Shown here in pieces: positions 8,064 through 16,522 of a stretch of 64,000 bases of DNA. The stretch's first letter is position 1; each line of letters starts with the position of its first letter. The stretch is from positions 1 to 64,000 of the forward strand of contig NZ_BIME01000010.1 in NCBI RefSeq assembly GCF_004000925.1, in the 5' to 3' direction. A model generated the notes under the pieces. It did no database searches. It saw nothing but the letters and a program-made list of their open reading frames with translations, and was not told the DNA's origin. Source of the stretch: Paenibacillus illinoisensis NBRC 15959. GTDB taxonomy: Bacteria; Bacillota; Bacilli; Paenibacillales; Paenibacillaceae. The position numbers and the translations under genes are program-made.

Positions 8064-8633
8064 ATGAATACCTTACAGGAAGAATTACAACAATTATTGC
8101 CTTTGGATCAGCTAGAAGCCATGTCTGGGGAAGAAGTGGTGGGGAGTGTGGCCATGGATTTATACCGTGCGGAGTTTGCAACCATTCGTGAATGTGGGCC
8201 TGAACTTCCGCAGGTTCTGCGTGACGTGATCCTAATTATTGATCTGGATACCGAGCTGTCCATGAACGGCATGACCGGATTTTTGGAAAATGCAAGCAGA
8301 GGATTCCTGCAGGAAACCATAACCGCGATGCAGCGGATCGGGAATGAGGCTGATGCCGAGATCCTGAAGAGTATCCAGCACGAGTTATCCGGAAGTGGCG
8401 TAACTTCCGAGCAACTGAGGCAGAATGTGAATGCATTGTCTGAGCACGACGTAGCCACATCGCTGAAAACACATGGGCCGCGCATTCATGAAGTCCTGCA
8501 GCGGGTAGAATTGCAAGCCGGAAGCTTGAGCATGCAGGAAGATAATGAAGAGGTATTCGATCTCTTGTATCAATATGTGGATAATAACAAAGACAGCTTA
8601 AGACAGGAAATCGAGCACATCTTGATGGATTAA
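8064..8633 (+). CDS. DMP19/DUF4375-like protein
   Basis: This 189-residue, mostly helical, acidic protein contains the segment MNGMTGFLENASRGFL, typical of DUF4375 (DMP19) proteins, followed by helices around ETITAMQRIGN. DMP19 from Neisseria is a DNA-mimic protein; whether this one mimics DNA is unknown, although its strong net negative charge would fit. AGGAGG lies eight bases before ATG 8064. The longer frame from 8025 (TTG) lacks a site. Confidence 0.65.
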   Translation: MNTLQEELQQLLPLDQLEAMSGEEVVGSVAMDLYRAEFATIRECGPELPQVLRDVILIIDLDTELSMNGMTGFLENASRGFLQETITAMQRIGNEADAEILKSIQHELSGSGVTSEQLRQNVNALSEHDVATSLKTHGPRIHEVLQRVELQAGSLSMQEDNEEVFDLLYQYVDNNKDSLRQEIEHILMD

Positions 8634-8657
8634 ATTCAGTTCACGGGGAGAGCTACC

Positions 8658-9212
8658 ATGATTGTGATGATTAACGGAGCGTTTGGATCAGGTAAAACAT
8701 CGGCTGCGCACAAGCTGCAATCATTCTTGCCGGGCAGTATGATTTTCGATCCGGAAGAGGTCGGTTATATGCTGAGAAACGTGATAGTGGACGATGTGAA
8801 GCTGGAACATGAGAAAACGGACGATTTTCAGGATCTAGAGCTATGGAAAGTCCTTACCGTGCAAGTCGCCCGTGAAATCAAGCAGAAGTATGGCAAACAC
8901 CTGATCGTGCCAATGACAATCTATAAAACCGAACCATTCGAGTACATCCATCGTGGCCTGCGAGAGATCGATTCCGAGCTGCTTCACTTTACACTGATGA
9001 CTTCAATGGACACGTTACACGAGAGATTGCTAAAACGCGGGGATTCGCCCGGCGGTTGGACATTCAGACAAGGGGAGAAGTGTGCTGAAGCTTTTCACGG
9101 ATCTCGATTTGAAGAATATGTGATGACAGACAGCTTGACCACAGGTGATGTGGTGGATCATATATTATCCAGACTGATTAATGAAAACACCGTGTATAAG
9201 GGGGCCAACTGA
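8658..9212 (+). CDS. tmrB: TmrB-like P-loop protein (tunicamycin-resistance family)
   Basis: This 184-residue protein aligns by eye with Bacillus subtilis TmrB. It shares the N-terminal NGAFGSGKT P-loop (residues 6-14), FDPEEVGYMLR, DDFQDLELW, HLIVPMTIYK and LLHFTLMTS blocks in the same order. TmrB binds ATP and the membrane and confers tunicamycin resistance when overexpressed, probably by sequestering or modifying the drug. The family is wider than that activity, so resistance is an inference. The next gene overlaps the stop codon and encodes a membrane protein. Confidence 0.75.
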   Translation: MIVMINGAFGSGKTSAAHKLQSFLPGSMIFDPEEVGYMLRNVIVDDVKLEHEKTDDFQDLELWKVLTVQVAREIKQKYGKHLIVPMTIYKTEPFEYIHRGLREIDSELLHFTLMTSMDTLHERLLKRGDSPGGWTFRQGEKCAEAFHGSRFEEYVMTDSLTTGDVVDHILSRLINENTVYKGAN

Positions 9213-9502
9213 TGAGGATCAATAGGCGTTTGTGCGTTGAATCATTACTGGTTACACTGTTCATGACTTTGGGTATAATCGGTTGGAAGGTAGCTCGAGG
9301 AATGTGGATGACAGCGACTTACGTACCTGAAATGTCACATAGCTATTCATCTGTTGCTAATTTGCAATCCCAAGTTACATTTGGAGCTGTCGTTCGATGG
9401 GATGCCGGGTTGATTTTTCTCTATGGAGTTGGTTTTATCCTGTTTGCCGCCGCTTATTATGGAATCCGGTCAGGTCTCATGAAGAGAAAGCAACGTTCTT
9501 AG
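9212..9502 (+). CDS. two-span membrane protein of unknown function
   Basis: This protein of 96 residues has hydrophobic helices at about 9-27 and 66-86 and a short polar loop between them. The ATG overlaps the last base of the TmrB-like stop (TGATG), so translation is probably coupled. I recognise no family. Its link to the P-loop protein could reflect a shared function at the membrane. Confidence 0.65.
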   Translation: MRINRRLCVESLLVTLFMTLGIIGWKVARGMWMTATYVPEMSHSYSSVANLQSQVTFGAVVRWDAGLIFLYGVGFILFAAAYYGIRSGLMKRKQRS

Positions 9503-9536
9503 AAATCATGTTACCTCATATTTTTTGTACACCAAA

Positions 9537-9590
9537 GGGCAGCTCTGCTCGTCAGGTCATGACGGCGCAGGCTGCCCATTTTGCTACACC
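9537..9590 (-). terminator. stem-loop between convergent genes
   Basis: GGGCAGC (9538-9544) pairs with GCTGCCC around an extended interior stem-loop. The T-rich flank is weak on both strands. It lies between the convergent TmrB-like unit and the FAD oxidoreductase gene and may stop transcription from either side. Confidence 0.4.
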
Positions 9591-9611
9591 GGCATTAGCG
9601 AGGTCAGATGA

Positions 9612-10985
9612 CTATTCAGTCGCTTCCTCAAGAATGCCGGCTGCTGCCTTCTGCCCGGATAACACGGCACCTTCCATCGTGGTAAACATGGGCTGTTTGG
9701 TATAATCACCAGCAAGATAAAGTCCACGGATTGGAGTCACCTGTTCGGGACGCTTGCGTTCATTGCCTGGGGCGATTCGATAAAAGTTTTCATTCCCTCG
9801 GACAATACGATACTCGGTTACGGATGAAACCCCTTCATGAAGTCCGATGGCAGCAAGGCCTCTCCGAGCCCGATGCCAGACTTCCTCATCTGGGAGATCA
9901 ATTAGCTCATCCGGGTTTACCATAATGATAGAAGCTCTGCCAGGTCGTCCACGAAACGTAGTGCGGGATTGTTCTCCGAACGAACCAACATCAGTACCCG
10001 GTCCAAATGTTGTCCGATCTTCCGGTAGAAGAGGAAGTGCCGATTCGAATTGTACGGTAACATGCGGCATCGCATCCAGGGTCAGGAAAGGTTGGAACCA
10101 TTCATGCTCACTGAAATGCTCCTCAAGTAATTGCTGGGAACGACGAATATTGGCCGCAACAACGATACGATTCGCTTTAATTCGTTCTCCATCTTTTAAT
10201 TCCACACCTTCCAAACCATTCGCTCCGACTAACAATCGCGTTACAGGGGCGTTGGTACGAATGTGTCCTCCTTTTTGCTCGATTGCTGCTGCAAGAGGGG
10301 CGCACATCACATCCGTCATGCCCCCGGTGAAGGCACCAATCCGCATTTTATGAATACGCGGGATGCCCGGAAGAAAGAGGCCGAAGAAGGCGTATGCCGA
10401 ATATTGCTCAAGAGGCATGAAGAAAATGCCGGAAGATAACGGTTCAACGATGCGCTCCAGAGCCTGCTCATTTACTCCGTGCTGCTTAGCATAATCAAGT
10501 AGCGATATCTCATCCAGTTCCTCAGGCATAGAGACACAGTCCTTGAACCCTGCAGCCAGAAACGGGACAAGGGAAGCCTTATCGCCAGGTGTAATAAAAT
10601 CATTGTTGCCTAGTACGCCTGATAATGTTTTAAGTGGAGCATGGATAATGTCCAGTCCAAAATCACCGTACTCCTCTGCATCAGGATGGCGGACTTGCAT
10701 GGTTGTTTCCCACGCCAGCATCTGATCCAGATCTATGCCTGCCCGTTCAAGTAATTTTGGCAATTCTTTATAATATCCAATGAATTTATGAAATCCCGAT
10801 TCCACTTCCATCCCGCGCTCTTCCCAATTGCCTGTGCGTCCCCCAACATATGGGGCTGCTTCGAGGATCAGTACGGGCTTTCCGTGGTCCACAAGTTCAA
10901 AGGCACAGCTTAAACCAGCCAGGCCTGCGCCAATGATAATCGTTGAATCTTCGTTCTTTTCCTGATTCTCACGTTGTGCACTCAA
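9612..10985 (-). CDS. FAD-dependent amine oxidase/desaturase-type oxidoreductase
   Basis: This 457-residue protein belongs to the flavin amine-oxidase superfamily and is closest in style to plant-type phytoene/zeta-carotene desaturases and the squalene-associated HpnE enzymes. The dinucleotide fold is STIIIGAGLAGLSCAFEL followed by VLILEAAPYVGGRTG. The C-terminal FAD segment is GLYLAGDYTKQPMFTTMEGAVLSG split over residues 420-445. No other carotenoid or hopanoid gene is in the window, so the substrate stays open. The start has GGAGGC upstream. A spacer of about 170 bases separates it from the Spo0M gene on the same strand. Confidence 0.8.
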   Translation of the reverse strand: MSAQRENQEKNEDSTIIIGAGLAGLSCAFELVDHGKPVLILEAAPYVGGRTGNWEERGMEVESGFHKFIGYYKELPKLLERAGIDLDQMLAWETTMQVRHPDAEEYGDFGLDIIHAPLKTLSGVLGNNDFITPGDKASLVPFLAAGFKDCVSMPEELDEISLLDYAKQHGVNEQALERIVEPLSSGIFFMPLEQYSAYAFFGLFLPGIPRIHKMRIGAFTGGMTDVMCAPLAAAIEQKGGHIRTNAPVTRLLVGANGLEGVELKDGERIKANRIVVAANIRRSQQLLEEHFSEHEWFQPFLTLDAMPHVTVQFESALPLLPEDRTTFGPGTDVGSFGEQSRTTFRGRPGRASIIMVNPDELIDLPDEEVWHRARRGLAAIGLHEGVSSVTEYRIVRGNENFYRIAPGNERKRPEQVTPIRGLYLAGDYTKQPMFTTMEGAVLSGQKAAAGILEEATE

Positions 10986-11086
10986 GTGAAATTCGCCTCC
11001 TCTGTTTTATTTAATATACCCATTATTTCCAGCAGGCAAGCTGGTTAAGAAGATCCCGTAAGAGGCTATTAATTAATCAACAAATG

Positions 11087-11133
11087 AAAAAACAGCCCTC
11101 TGACCGCATGAAAATGCAGCCTGAGAGCTGTTG
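11087..11133 (-). terminator. Rho-independent terminator of the Spo0M gene
   Basis: On the minus strand AACAGCTCTCAG pairs with CAGAGGGCTGTT around an inner stem GCAT/ATGC, followed by a T tract (A run at 11087-11092). It lies 22 bases after the spo0M stop codon. Confidence 0.8.
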
Positions 11134-11154
11134 ATTTACGACAAGAATTGAATT

Positions 11155-11928
11155 TTATAGATGCTTGGAAATGACTTCTTCAAGACCTTGGGCCACAGAG
11201 TGTGCTCCTCGCTCCAAATGTCTGTCATACAGATGCAGACGAACGAAGCTTTCGTCCGTACCCATGGCTTCTGCAAAAATGCCGCCAAGACCACGTGCTC
11301 TTCGGTCGATCTGCAGCAGCAATTCCATGGAATCGCCCATCGGATAGAACAGCACTTCCAGTTCATCTAGATATCCACGGAACTTGTTCGTTGGCACAAA
11401 CTCAAACTCCTGTACAAAGGGCAGATTGCCGCCAAGTTTTGGAGCATAATCATTGGTCACTTCGCGCAGCCGGAAACCAAGGATGTCGATGGCATCTAGC
11501 ACAGTACGCATATTTTGAGTGGGTACAACGCGAAGTCTGTCCCGATCTGAAGGGTCAACAGCACTTGAGATATCCAGGCCCGTCTCTACCCAAACCTCTG
11601 CGCTATGGAGCGTGATTGGAAGGTTTTCTGGCAGGTCGAAAGAGAACTTCTTTTCAAGCTTCGTCCCAGGTTGAAGTGTAAATCCTTCGGTTAGCAAGTA
11701 TTTGGCCACCACGGCTGTTTCCTTTACTTTGCGATCATCACGTTCCCTTATGTAATGCGTGTTGATGGTCAGATAGATCCGGTCCACGTTTTGTTCCACA
11801 TCTCCAGCTTGAATATAGACGGTTCCCGAAAGGACTCCTCCTGGCTCGACCTCTGGTGTATCGAGTTCCGTGTTGACCTTCGCTGCTCCAACACCTACAC
11901 TAGCTAACATTTTCTTAAAAAAAGACAT
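11155..11928 (-). CDS. spo0M: sporulation-control protein Spo0M
   Basis: This 257-residue protein has the arrestin-like Spo0M fold: MSFFKKMLASVGVGAAKVNT at the start, then two beta-sandwich halves with LPENLPITLHSAEVWVETGLD between them. Length and N-terminal sequence agree with Bacillus subtilis Spo0M, which affects entry into sporulation and cell envelope traits and is controlled by sigma H and sigma W there. The ATG follows GAGGTTGAAC. No promoter can be assigned firmly, although two GTCGAA hexamers occur about 50 bases upstream. Confidence 0.9.
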   Translation of the reverse strand: MSFFKKMLASVGVGAAKVNTELDTPEVEPGGVLSGTVYIQAGDVEQNVDRIYLTINTHYIRERDDRKVKETAVVAKYLLTEGFTLQPGTKLEKKFSFDLPENLPITLHSAEVWVETGLDISSAVDPSDRDRLRVVPTQNMRTVLDAIDILGFRLREVTNDYAPKLGGNLPFVQEFEFVPTNKFRGYLDELEVLFYPMGDSMELLLQIDRRARGLGGIFAEAMGTDESFVRLHLYDRHLERGAHSVAQGLEEVISKHL

Positions 11929-12154
11929 CCGTTCAACCTCCAGATCATAATGGTTTATACATGGAAAATAATTCGACTTCGACCTTAATACGGAATCGAT
12001 GAGATAGTCGTTTCAAATTTGTTGTGAATGGTTGTTGAGAACGAACAAAGCACTTGCTTAGTCAAAAAATAAGATAGTGAAAAGACAGGAGAAATGAACT
12101 CCAGTTGTCGAATAATGTTTAATTAGGGATTTCCTTCTGGAAGGAGATGTAACG

Positions 12155-12841
12155 ATGGGAATGGATTGGTACGATATGATCGCCCTGCGAAACGGAGGAT
12201 ATAAGGGGAGATCTATATATAACTGGGAAGGTCAATCGGCGGAGGACATTTTTGAAGAGCGGTTGATCCGGTTGCTCTCTCAGCATCAATCCGTGCTCGA
12301 TGCGGGCTGTGGTGATGGTGATTTTACACTGAGAATGTCTGCACATACCCGTCATATTACGGGTTTTGATAACTCTAAGGAGCTGCTGCATATCGCACAA
12401 GCTGCGCTTGAAGCGGCAAGCGAAGTGAACAATGTTGAGTTTGTGTACGCCACAACGAAGACCGAAGTCTCTTTTGAAAATGAACAGTTTGATCTGATCT
12501 ATGACCGCAGAGGGCCTACTTCCATCATTGAACATGGAAGAGTGCTGCGAAGTGGCGGCATCATCTTCGGCATACATACTGACGTAAACAAGGTGAAGGA
12601 ACGATTGCTGCGCAACCGATACGAGCAGATCGAGATTGAAGAGTTCAATGAGGCGTTCATGATTTTCCCGAATGAACAAGAATTTGCACTTTTTCTCTCC
12701 GATGTTCCAGGCAATCCAGATTACACACTGCCCGAGTATCGGGAACAATTACAGGTGAAAATCCATGAGCATCACATGAACGGAAGAATTGCTGTGCGAG
12801 AGCACAAGTACATCTGGAAGGCGGTAAAAACCGCCATATAA
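12155..12841 (+). CDS. class I SAM-dependent methyltransferase
   Basis: This 228-residue protein has the Rossmann methyltransferase core: motif I SVLDAGCGDGDFT (about 46-58), the acidic end of strand 2 in ITGFDNS, and motif IV FDLIYDRRGP, where Tyr-Asp-Arg-Arg is unusual. The C-terminal part lacks a recognisable substrate domain. The start has GGAAGGAG upstream at nine bases. The following cupin-like gene begins 30 bases on, so the two are probably cotranscribed. Confidence 0.82.
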   Translation: MGMDWYDMIALRNGGYKGRSIYNWEGQSAEDIFEERLIRLLSQHQSVLDAGCGDGDFTLRMSAHTRHITGFDNSKELLHIAQAALEAASEVNNVEFVYATTKTEVSFENEQFDLIYDRRGPTSIIEHGRVLRSGGIIFGIHTDVNKVKERLLRNRYEQIEIEEFNEAFMIFPNEQEFALFLSDVPGNPDYTLPEYREQLQVKIHEHHMNGRIAVREHKYIWKAVKTAI

Positions 12842-12871
12842 CAACAATTTATCAGTTTGAGGTGCAACGAT

Positions 12872-13312
12872 ATGAATCGAAACAAAACGAAGGAACTGCT
12901 GCTTGGGGACGATGTTAGAGCACTTTATGAGCAGATGGACAATGGAGAATGTAAATATAAGATGATAGCAGATGACGGGAGCTATTATTGTAGAACGGTT
13001 GCCTCTCGCGAAGGAGCCTGGCAGAACAGCCATCTTCATCTGCATGTGACCGAGCATTATCTCGTTCAAGCTGGCTGGATTGCTTACGCATCATATGAAG
13101 GCCAATCCATTTTACACCTTCGGATTGTTACAGAAGGACAACACATTGTTGTTCAACCGGGGGTTCATCACAACCTGTACATGTCTGCGGGCAGTGTAAT
13201 ACATACCATCAAATACGGGATAAACACCCGAAGTGACTGGACGGCATCTCCCGAATTGGATCGGTTGACACAGTCCTTATCGGAGTATGAAATTTTGCAA
13301 AGAGGCAGCTAA
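12872..13312 (+). CDS. cupin-like protein
   Basis: This 146-residue protein has a predicted double-stranded beta-helix core with HLHLHVTEHY (His cluster), a central EGQ turn, and VQPGVHHNLYM, which resemble cupin motifs 1 and 2. Several His residues could bind metal. The function is unknown. The ATG at 12872 is chosen for GAGGTG seven bases upstream. A TTG at 12857 overlaps that site. Confidence 0.6.
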   Translation: MNRNKTKELLLGDDVRALYEQMDNGECKYKMIADDGSYYCRTVASREGAWQNSHLHLHVTEHYLVQAGWIAYASYEGQSILHLRIVTEGQHIVVQPGVHHNLYMSAGSVIHTIKYGINTRSDWTASPELDRLTQSLSEYEILQRGS

Positions 13313-13332
13313 GCAGTCAGGGGGTTGGACGA

Positions 13333-13884
13333 ATGCGAAAACAAACCATATTTTGGATCACGGGGATTGCTATTGTAGTTGTTGTGGTCCTGCTTACCTA
13401 CAATAACTTGCTCCCCAGTCTGAAGGAGCAGGATGTCCGCATGAAAGGCACCATTCGTCAGGTCGATACGCATAAGTATGAGGTGGATATGCAGATCACT
13501 CGTATCAAAGAAGACAATGATAATCACATGGTATACCCCGTGATTTTCGGTTGGGGTAATCTGTCTTTCAATGAGGAACTGGACGATTCATATTTCAGGC
13601 CTTCTTCCGTGGGTACATCAGGCGAATTGGAACAGCTCGTTCATCAAGCATTGCAGGATGAGGGGATTAATACGAGTAACGAAAATGGGAATGTTGCGGG
13701 ATTCTCCATACCTGATGAAGCAGGTACTTACAGAGTGCGCTTCACGATCTCTCCTTTGAGTGAAAATGTTCATTCACTAAATGATCCCAAGATTTATTAT
13801 GTGCATCAAGAGAAGGTACTCGGAAAAAATCTAAATTGGGTCAAGAAAGAGCACATGGTGATGATTAAGGAGAATATGGAGTGA
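13333..13884 (+). CDS. membrane-anchored protein of unknown function
   Basis: This protein of 183 residues has one N-terminal transmembrane helix (about 6-26) and an extracellular domain rich in beta-type segments. No lipobox and no known domain are visible. It is probably anchored facing outward. The gene overlaps the following GNAT-BstA gene by four bases, so the two are coupled, although no functional link is obvious. Confidence 0.65.
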   Translation: MRKQTIFWITGIAIVVVVVLLTYNNLLPSLKEQDVRMKGTIRQVDTHKYEVDMQITRIKEDNDNHMVYPVIFGWGNLSFNEELDDSYFRPSSVGTSGELEQLVHQALQDEGINTSNENGNVAGFSIPDEAGTYRVRFTISPLSENVHSLNDPKIYYVHQEKVLGKNLNWVKKEHMVMIKENME

Positions 13885-14957
13885 AGTCAATATACCGATC
13901 CAATGAGATTACTGTGCGATTGTTGGAAAAAGCAGACGAAGTTCATCTGGTTCAGTGGCTGTCTGACCCGGCAGTACTGCAATATTACGAGGGTCGTGAT
14001 CAGCCGCATGATCTGGAGCGGGTAAGAGAACATTTTTACAGACAGAAGGATGCCACGAGTCGTTGCCTGATTGAGGTGGAAGGTAAGCCTATAGGCTATA
14101 TTCAATTCTATGAGCTTGAGGAAGATGAACGAAATGAATATGGCTATGGAGATACGGATGAGACGATCTATGGAACAGATCAATTCATAGGCGATGTAGC
14201 GTACTGGAATAAAGGTATGGGCACAAAACTTGTGCAATCTATGGTAGCCTATTTAACAGATGAGAAGCAGGCTCAGAAAGTGGTCATGGATCCCCAGACA
14301 TGGAACGTACGGGCCATCGCTTGTTATGAGAAATGTGGGTTCAGAAAAATCAGGCTGTTGAGGGAACATGAGCTGCACGAGGGCCAGATGAGAGACTGCT
14401 GGTTGATGGAATATGACAAGGAGGATTGGAGAATGGATTTGCGTTACCCGATAGGCACATTTGAACATACCGGCGAAATTACAGCCGCACAGAGGGAGCA
14501 GTGGATTCAGGATATTGCCGAGCTTCCAGAACGTGCGAGAGAAGCTGTAAAAGGATTAAGTGACGAGCAATTAAGTCTGCCCTATCGGGAAGGTGGATGG
14601 ATGCTCAAGCAGGTTATACACCATATGGCAGACAGTCACATGAACAGCATGATCCGTTTCAAATTGGCTCTCACCGAGGATACACCAACGATAAGACCTT
14701 ATTATGAAGAGCGATGGGCAGAGCTAAACGATTCAAGGGATTTGGATATTGAGTTCTCCCTACAAATACTGGATGCGCTCCATCGACGCTGGGTTGCACT
14801 GCTGCATACATTATCCGATGAGGATTATGCTAAACAATTCTATCATCCGGGTTCGCAGGAAACGACGAGACTGGATTACAACCTGGGGGTTTACTCCTGG
14901 CATGGCAGACACCATGTTGCCCATATCACTTCGCTCAGAAAAAGGCTGGGGATCTAA
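13881..14957 (+). CDS. GNAT acetyltransferase fused to bacillithiol S-transferase (BstA/YfiT)
   Basis: One 358-residue frame holds two enzymes. Residues 1-183 form a GNAT domain of the aminoglycoside 6'-acetyltransferase type (VRLLEKADE start, IGDVAYWNKGMGTKL motif A, NVRAIACYEKCGF motif B). Residues 185-358 match Bacillus subtilis YfiT/BstA of the DinB fold: RYPIGTF start, REGGWMLKQVIHHMADSH and WHGRHHVAHI, with the three metal-binding His intact. BstA enzymes conjugate bacillithiol to electrophiles. AAGGAGG stands eight bases before an internal in-frame ATG (14433) that starts the second domain, so a separate YfiT-type product may also be made. The GTG start overlaps the upstream stop. Confidence 0.85.
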   Translation: MKSIYRSNEITVRLLEKADEVHLVQWLSDPAVLQYYEGRDQPHDLERVREHFYRQKDATSRCLIEVEGKPIGYIQFYELEEDERNEYGYGDTDETIYGTDQFIGDVAYWNKGMGTKLVQSMVAYLTDEKQAQKVVMDPQTWNVRAIACYEKCGFRKIRLLREHELHEGQMRDCWLMEYDKEDWRMDLRYPIGTFEHTGEITAAQREQWIQDIAELPERAREAVKGLSDEQLSLPYREGGWMLKQVIHHMADSHMNSMIRFKLALTEDTPTIRPYYEERWAELNDSRDLDIEFSLQILDALHRRWVALLHTLSDEDYAKQFYHPGSQETTRLDYNLGVYSWHGRHHVAHITSLRKRLGI

Positions 14958-14969
14958 GGAGGGTGGAAC

Positions 14970-15482
14970 ATGAACATACATATTCGAACGTTGAATGAGC
15001 ATGATCCAGCCTTAATCTCTCGGGCATTTCAGGAACAAGGCTGGGTCAAACCTGTGGAACAGTACCTTCACTACCTGGCAGAACAGGAAAAGGGTGAACG
15101 CGTCACATTGATCGCCGAGCTGGACGGAGCATTTGCGGGATACGTCAATGTCCTATGGAATTCACCATACCCGTCGTTCAAGGAGCAGGGAATCCCTGAA
15201 ATTAATGATTTCAATGTGCTGATCCAATATCAGCGTCAAGGCGTAGGTTCACGATTAATGGATCGCGCGGAGGAATTGATTCAAGAACGCACGGATACTG
15301 CAGGGATTGGGGTTGGCGTATTCACCGATTATGGCAAAGCCCAGATTCTATATGTCCGACGCGGATATATCCCGGATGGCAAGGGAATTCACAAGCATGA
15401 TCGCTACCTTATGCCAGGGGATGAAACCATCATTGATGATGACGTCGTACTTTATTTAACGAAGAAATTGAGGACGGTTTAA
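14970..15482 (+). CDS. GNAT family N-acetyltransferase
   Basis: This 170-residue protein has a complete GNAT core: an N-terminal strand MNIHIRTLNEHD, then INDFNVLIQYQRQGVGSRLM with the Q-x-x-G-V-G pyrophosphate loop, and KAQILYVRRGYIP as motif B. The acceptor is unknown. The start has AAGGAGGG ten bases upstream and lies 12 bases after the fusion gene, so it is the last gene of that operon. A terminator follows. Confidence 0.85.
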   Translation: MNIHIRTLNEHDPALISRAFQEQGWVKPVEQYLHYLAEQEKGERVTLIAELDGAFAGYVNVLWNSPYPSFKEQGIPEINDFNVLIQYQRQGVGSRLMDRAEELIQERTDTAGIGVGVFTDYGKAQILYVRRGYIPDGKGIHKHDRYLMPGDETIIDDDVVLYLTKKLRTV

Positions 15483-15512
15483 AATTAATAATATGCATTT
15501 GAGCGTTGCAGT

Positions 15513-15564
15513 AAAAACAGGGCTTAAGCAGAGGTTAATCTCCTGCGATAAGTCCTGTTTTTTT
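15513..15564 (+). terminator. Rho-independent terminator
   Basis: AAAAACAGGGCTTA pairs with TAAGTCCTGTTTTT around a long inner region, with T residues following. It closes the 12155-15482 gene series. Confidence 0.75.
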
Positions 15565-15609
15565 GATCCTTATTAACTAGGTTTTATCTATGGAAACGTA
15601 CAAGAAAAT

Positions 15610-15638
15610 AGAGATATATTCGGCAAAAATGGTATAAT
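15610..15638 (+). promoter_or_regulatory. possible sigma-A promoter with a 145-base leader
   Basis: A perfect TATAAT at 15633-15638 lies in A/T-rich DNA; the matching -35 (TAGAGA, 18 bases upstream) is weak. The leader to the next start codon is about 140 bases and contains a small inverted repeat AACTAA-CGA-TTAGTT (15706-15720) and two purine-rich ribosome-binding-like runs near its end. I see no known riboswitch in it. Confidence 0.4.
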
Positions 15639-15782
15639 ATAGTGTGAAGTTTTGAAGCAATATGACAAGCTGAAACGGCTAGATATCAAGGGGTTTTGCA
15701 TGGATAACTAACGATTAGTTTCATACATAAGAGAGATCAGGCAGGAGCACCTTTTTGGAGGAAATTAAGGAGGGGTATTGCG

Positions 15783-16520
15783 TTGGAGAAGACAATTAAA
15801 AATGTACAGGATCTGTATGATATGCTGGATGCAAAGTTTAGGTCAGCGAAGCAATTCTGGGAGCCATTCTATGAAGATCGGGATCGTCCAATTCCCTTTT
15901 TCCCTAACAAGCCTGATGAGAATCTGGTTGACCAAGTGAATTCGGGCTTGCTTACCGGAGGGAAAGCGATGGAGCTTGGCTGTGGACCCGGGCGGAATGC
16001 ACTCTATTTGACAAAGGTAGGGTACAGCGTGGATGCGTACGACCTTTCCGAAACAGCGATTGCATGGGCAAAGGAACGAGCTGCAGAAGTGCAGTTGGAT
16101 GTGAACTTTGAATGCCGATCCGTATTTGAACTAGAACCGCAGCAGGAGTATGACCTTGTCTATGATTCCGGCTGCTTGCACCACTTGCTGCCACATCAGC
16201 GTATCCCGTATATTCAGATGATTACCGATGCACTCAAGCCTGGGGGTTATTTTGGCATGACGTGTTTTGCTCCCGGTTTTGGAGGGTTGGGCGGACCTGA
16301 GACCGTGATGAATGACTGGGAAGTGTATCAAGAGAGATCAATGAAGGGTGGACTGGCTTTTACAGAGGAGAAGCTTCGTTATTTGCTGGAAGATCCGTTT
16401 GAATGCGTGGAGCTGCGCCCGATGCAGGCGATGGGTAAGGAAGATCATCGTTTCGGCCTGCCGATCCTGTGGGTGACCTTATGGAGAAAACCACTGTCTG
16501 TGGAAAAAAGGGGGGACTAG
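15783..16520 (+). CDS. class I SAM-dependent methyltransferase
   Basis: This 245-residue protein resembles the tellurite-resistance/thiopurine-type methyltransferase group. Motif I is AMELGCGPGRNALYL, the SAM ribose acid is in VDAYDLSETAI, and motif IV is YDLVYDSGCLHHL. The N-terminal WEPFYEDRDRPIPFF segment may close over the substrate. The start is TTG, after AAGGAGGGG. The next gene starts two bases after its stop. Confidence 0.82.
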   Translation: MEKTIKNVQDLYDMLDAKFRSAKQFWEPFYEDRDRPIPFFPNKPDENLVDQVNSGLLTGGKAMELGCGPGRNALYLTKVGYSVDAYDLSETAIAWAKERAAEVQLDVNFECRSVFELEPQQEYDLVYDSGCLHHLLPHQRIPYIQMITDALKPGGYFGMTCFAPGFGGLGGPETVMNDWEVYQERSMKGGLAFTEEKLRYLLEDPFECVELRPMQAMGKEDHRFGLPILWVTLWRKPLSVEKRGD

Positions 16521-16522
16521 GT

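Noticed and set aside
12105..12112. TTGTCGAA, a match to the Spo0A box, before the methyltransferase gene
   Set aside because: A single eight-base match is expected by chance in 64 kb, and there is no paired site or recognised promoter next to it.
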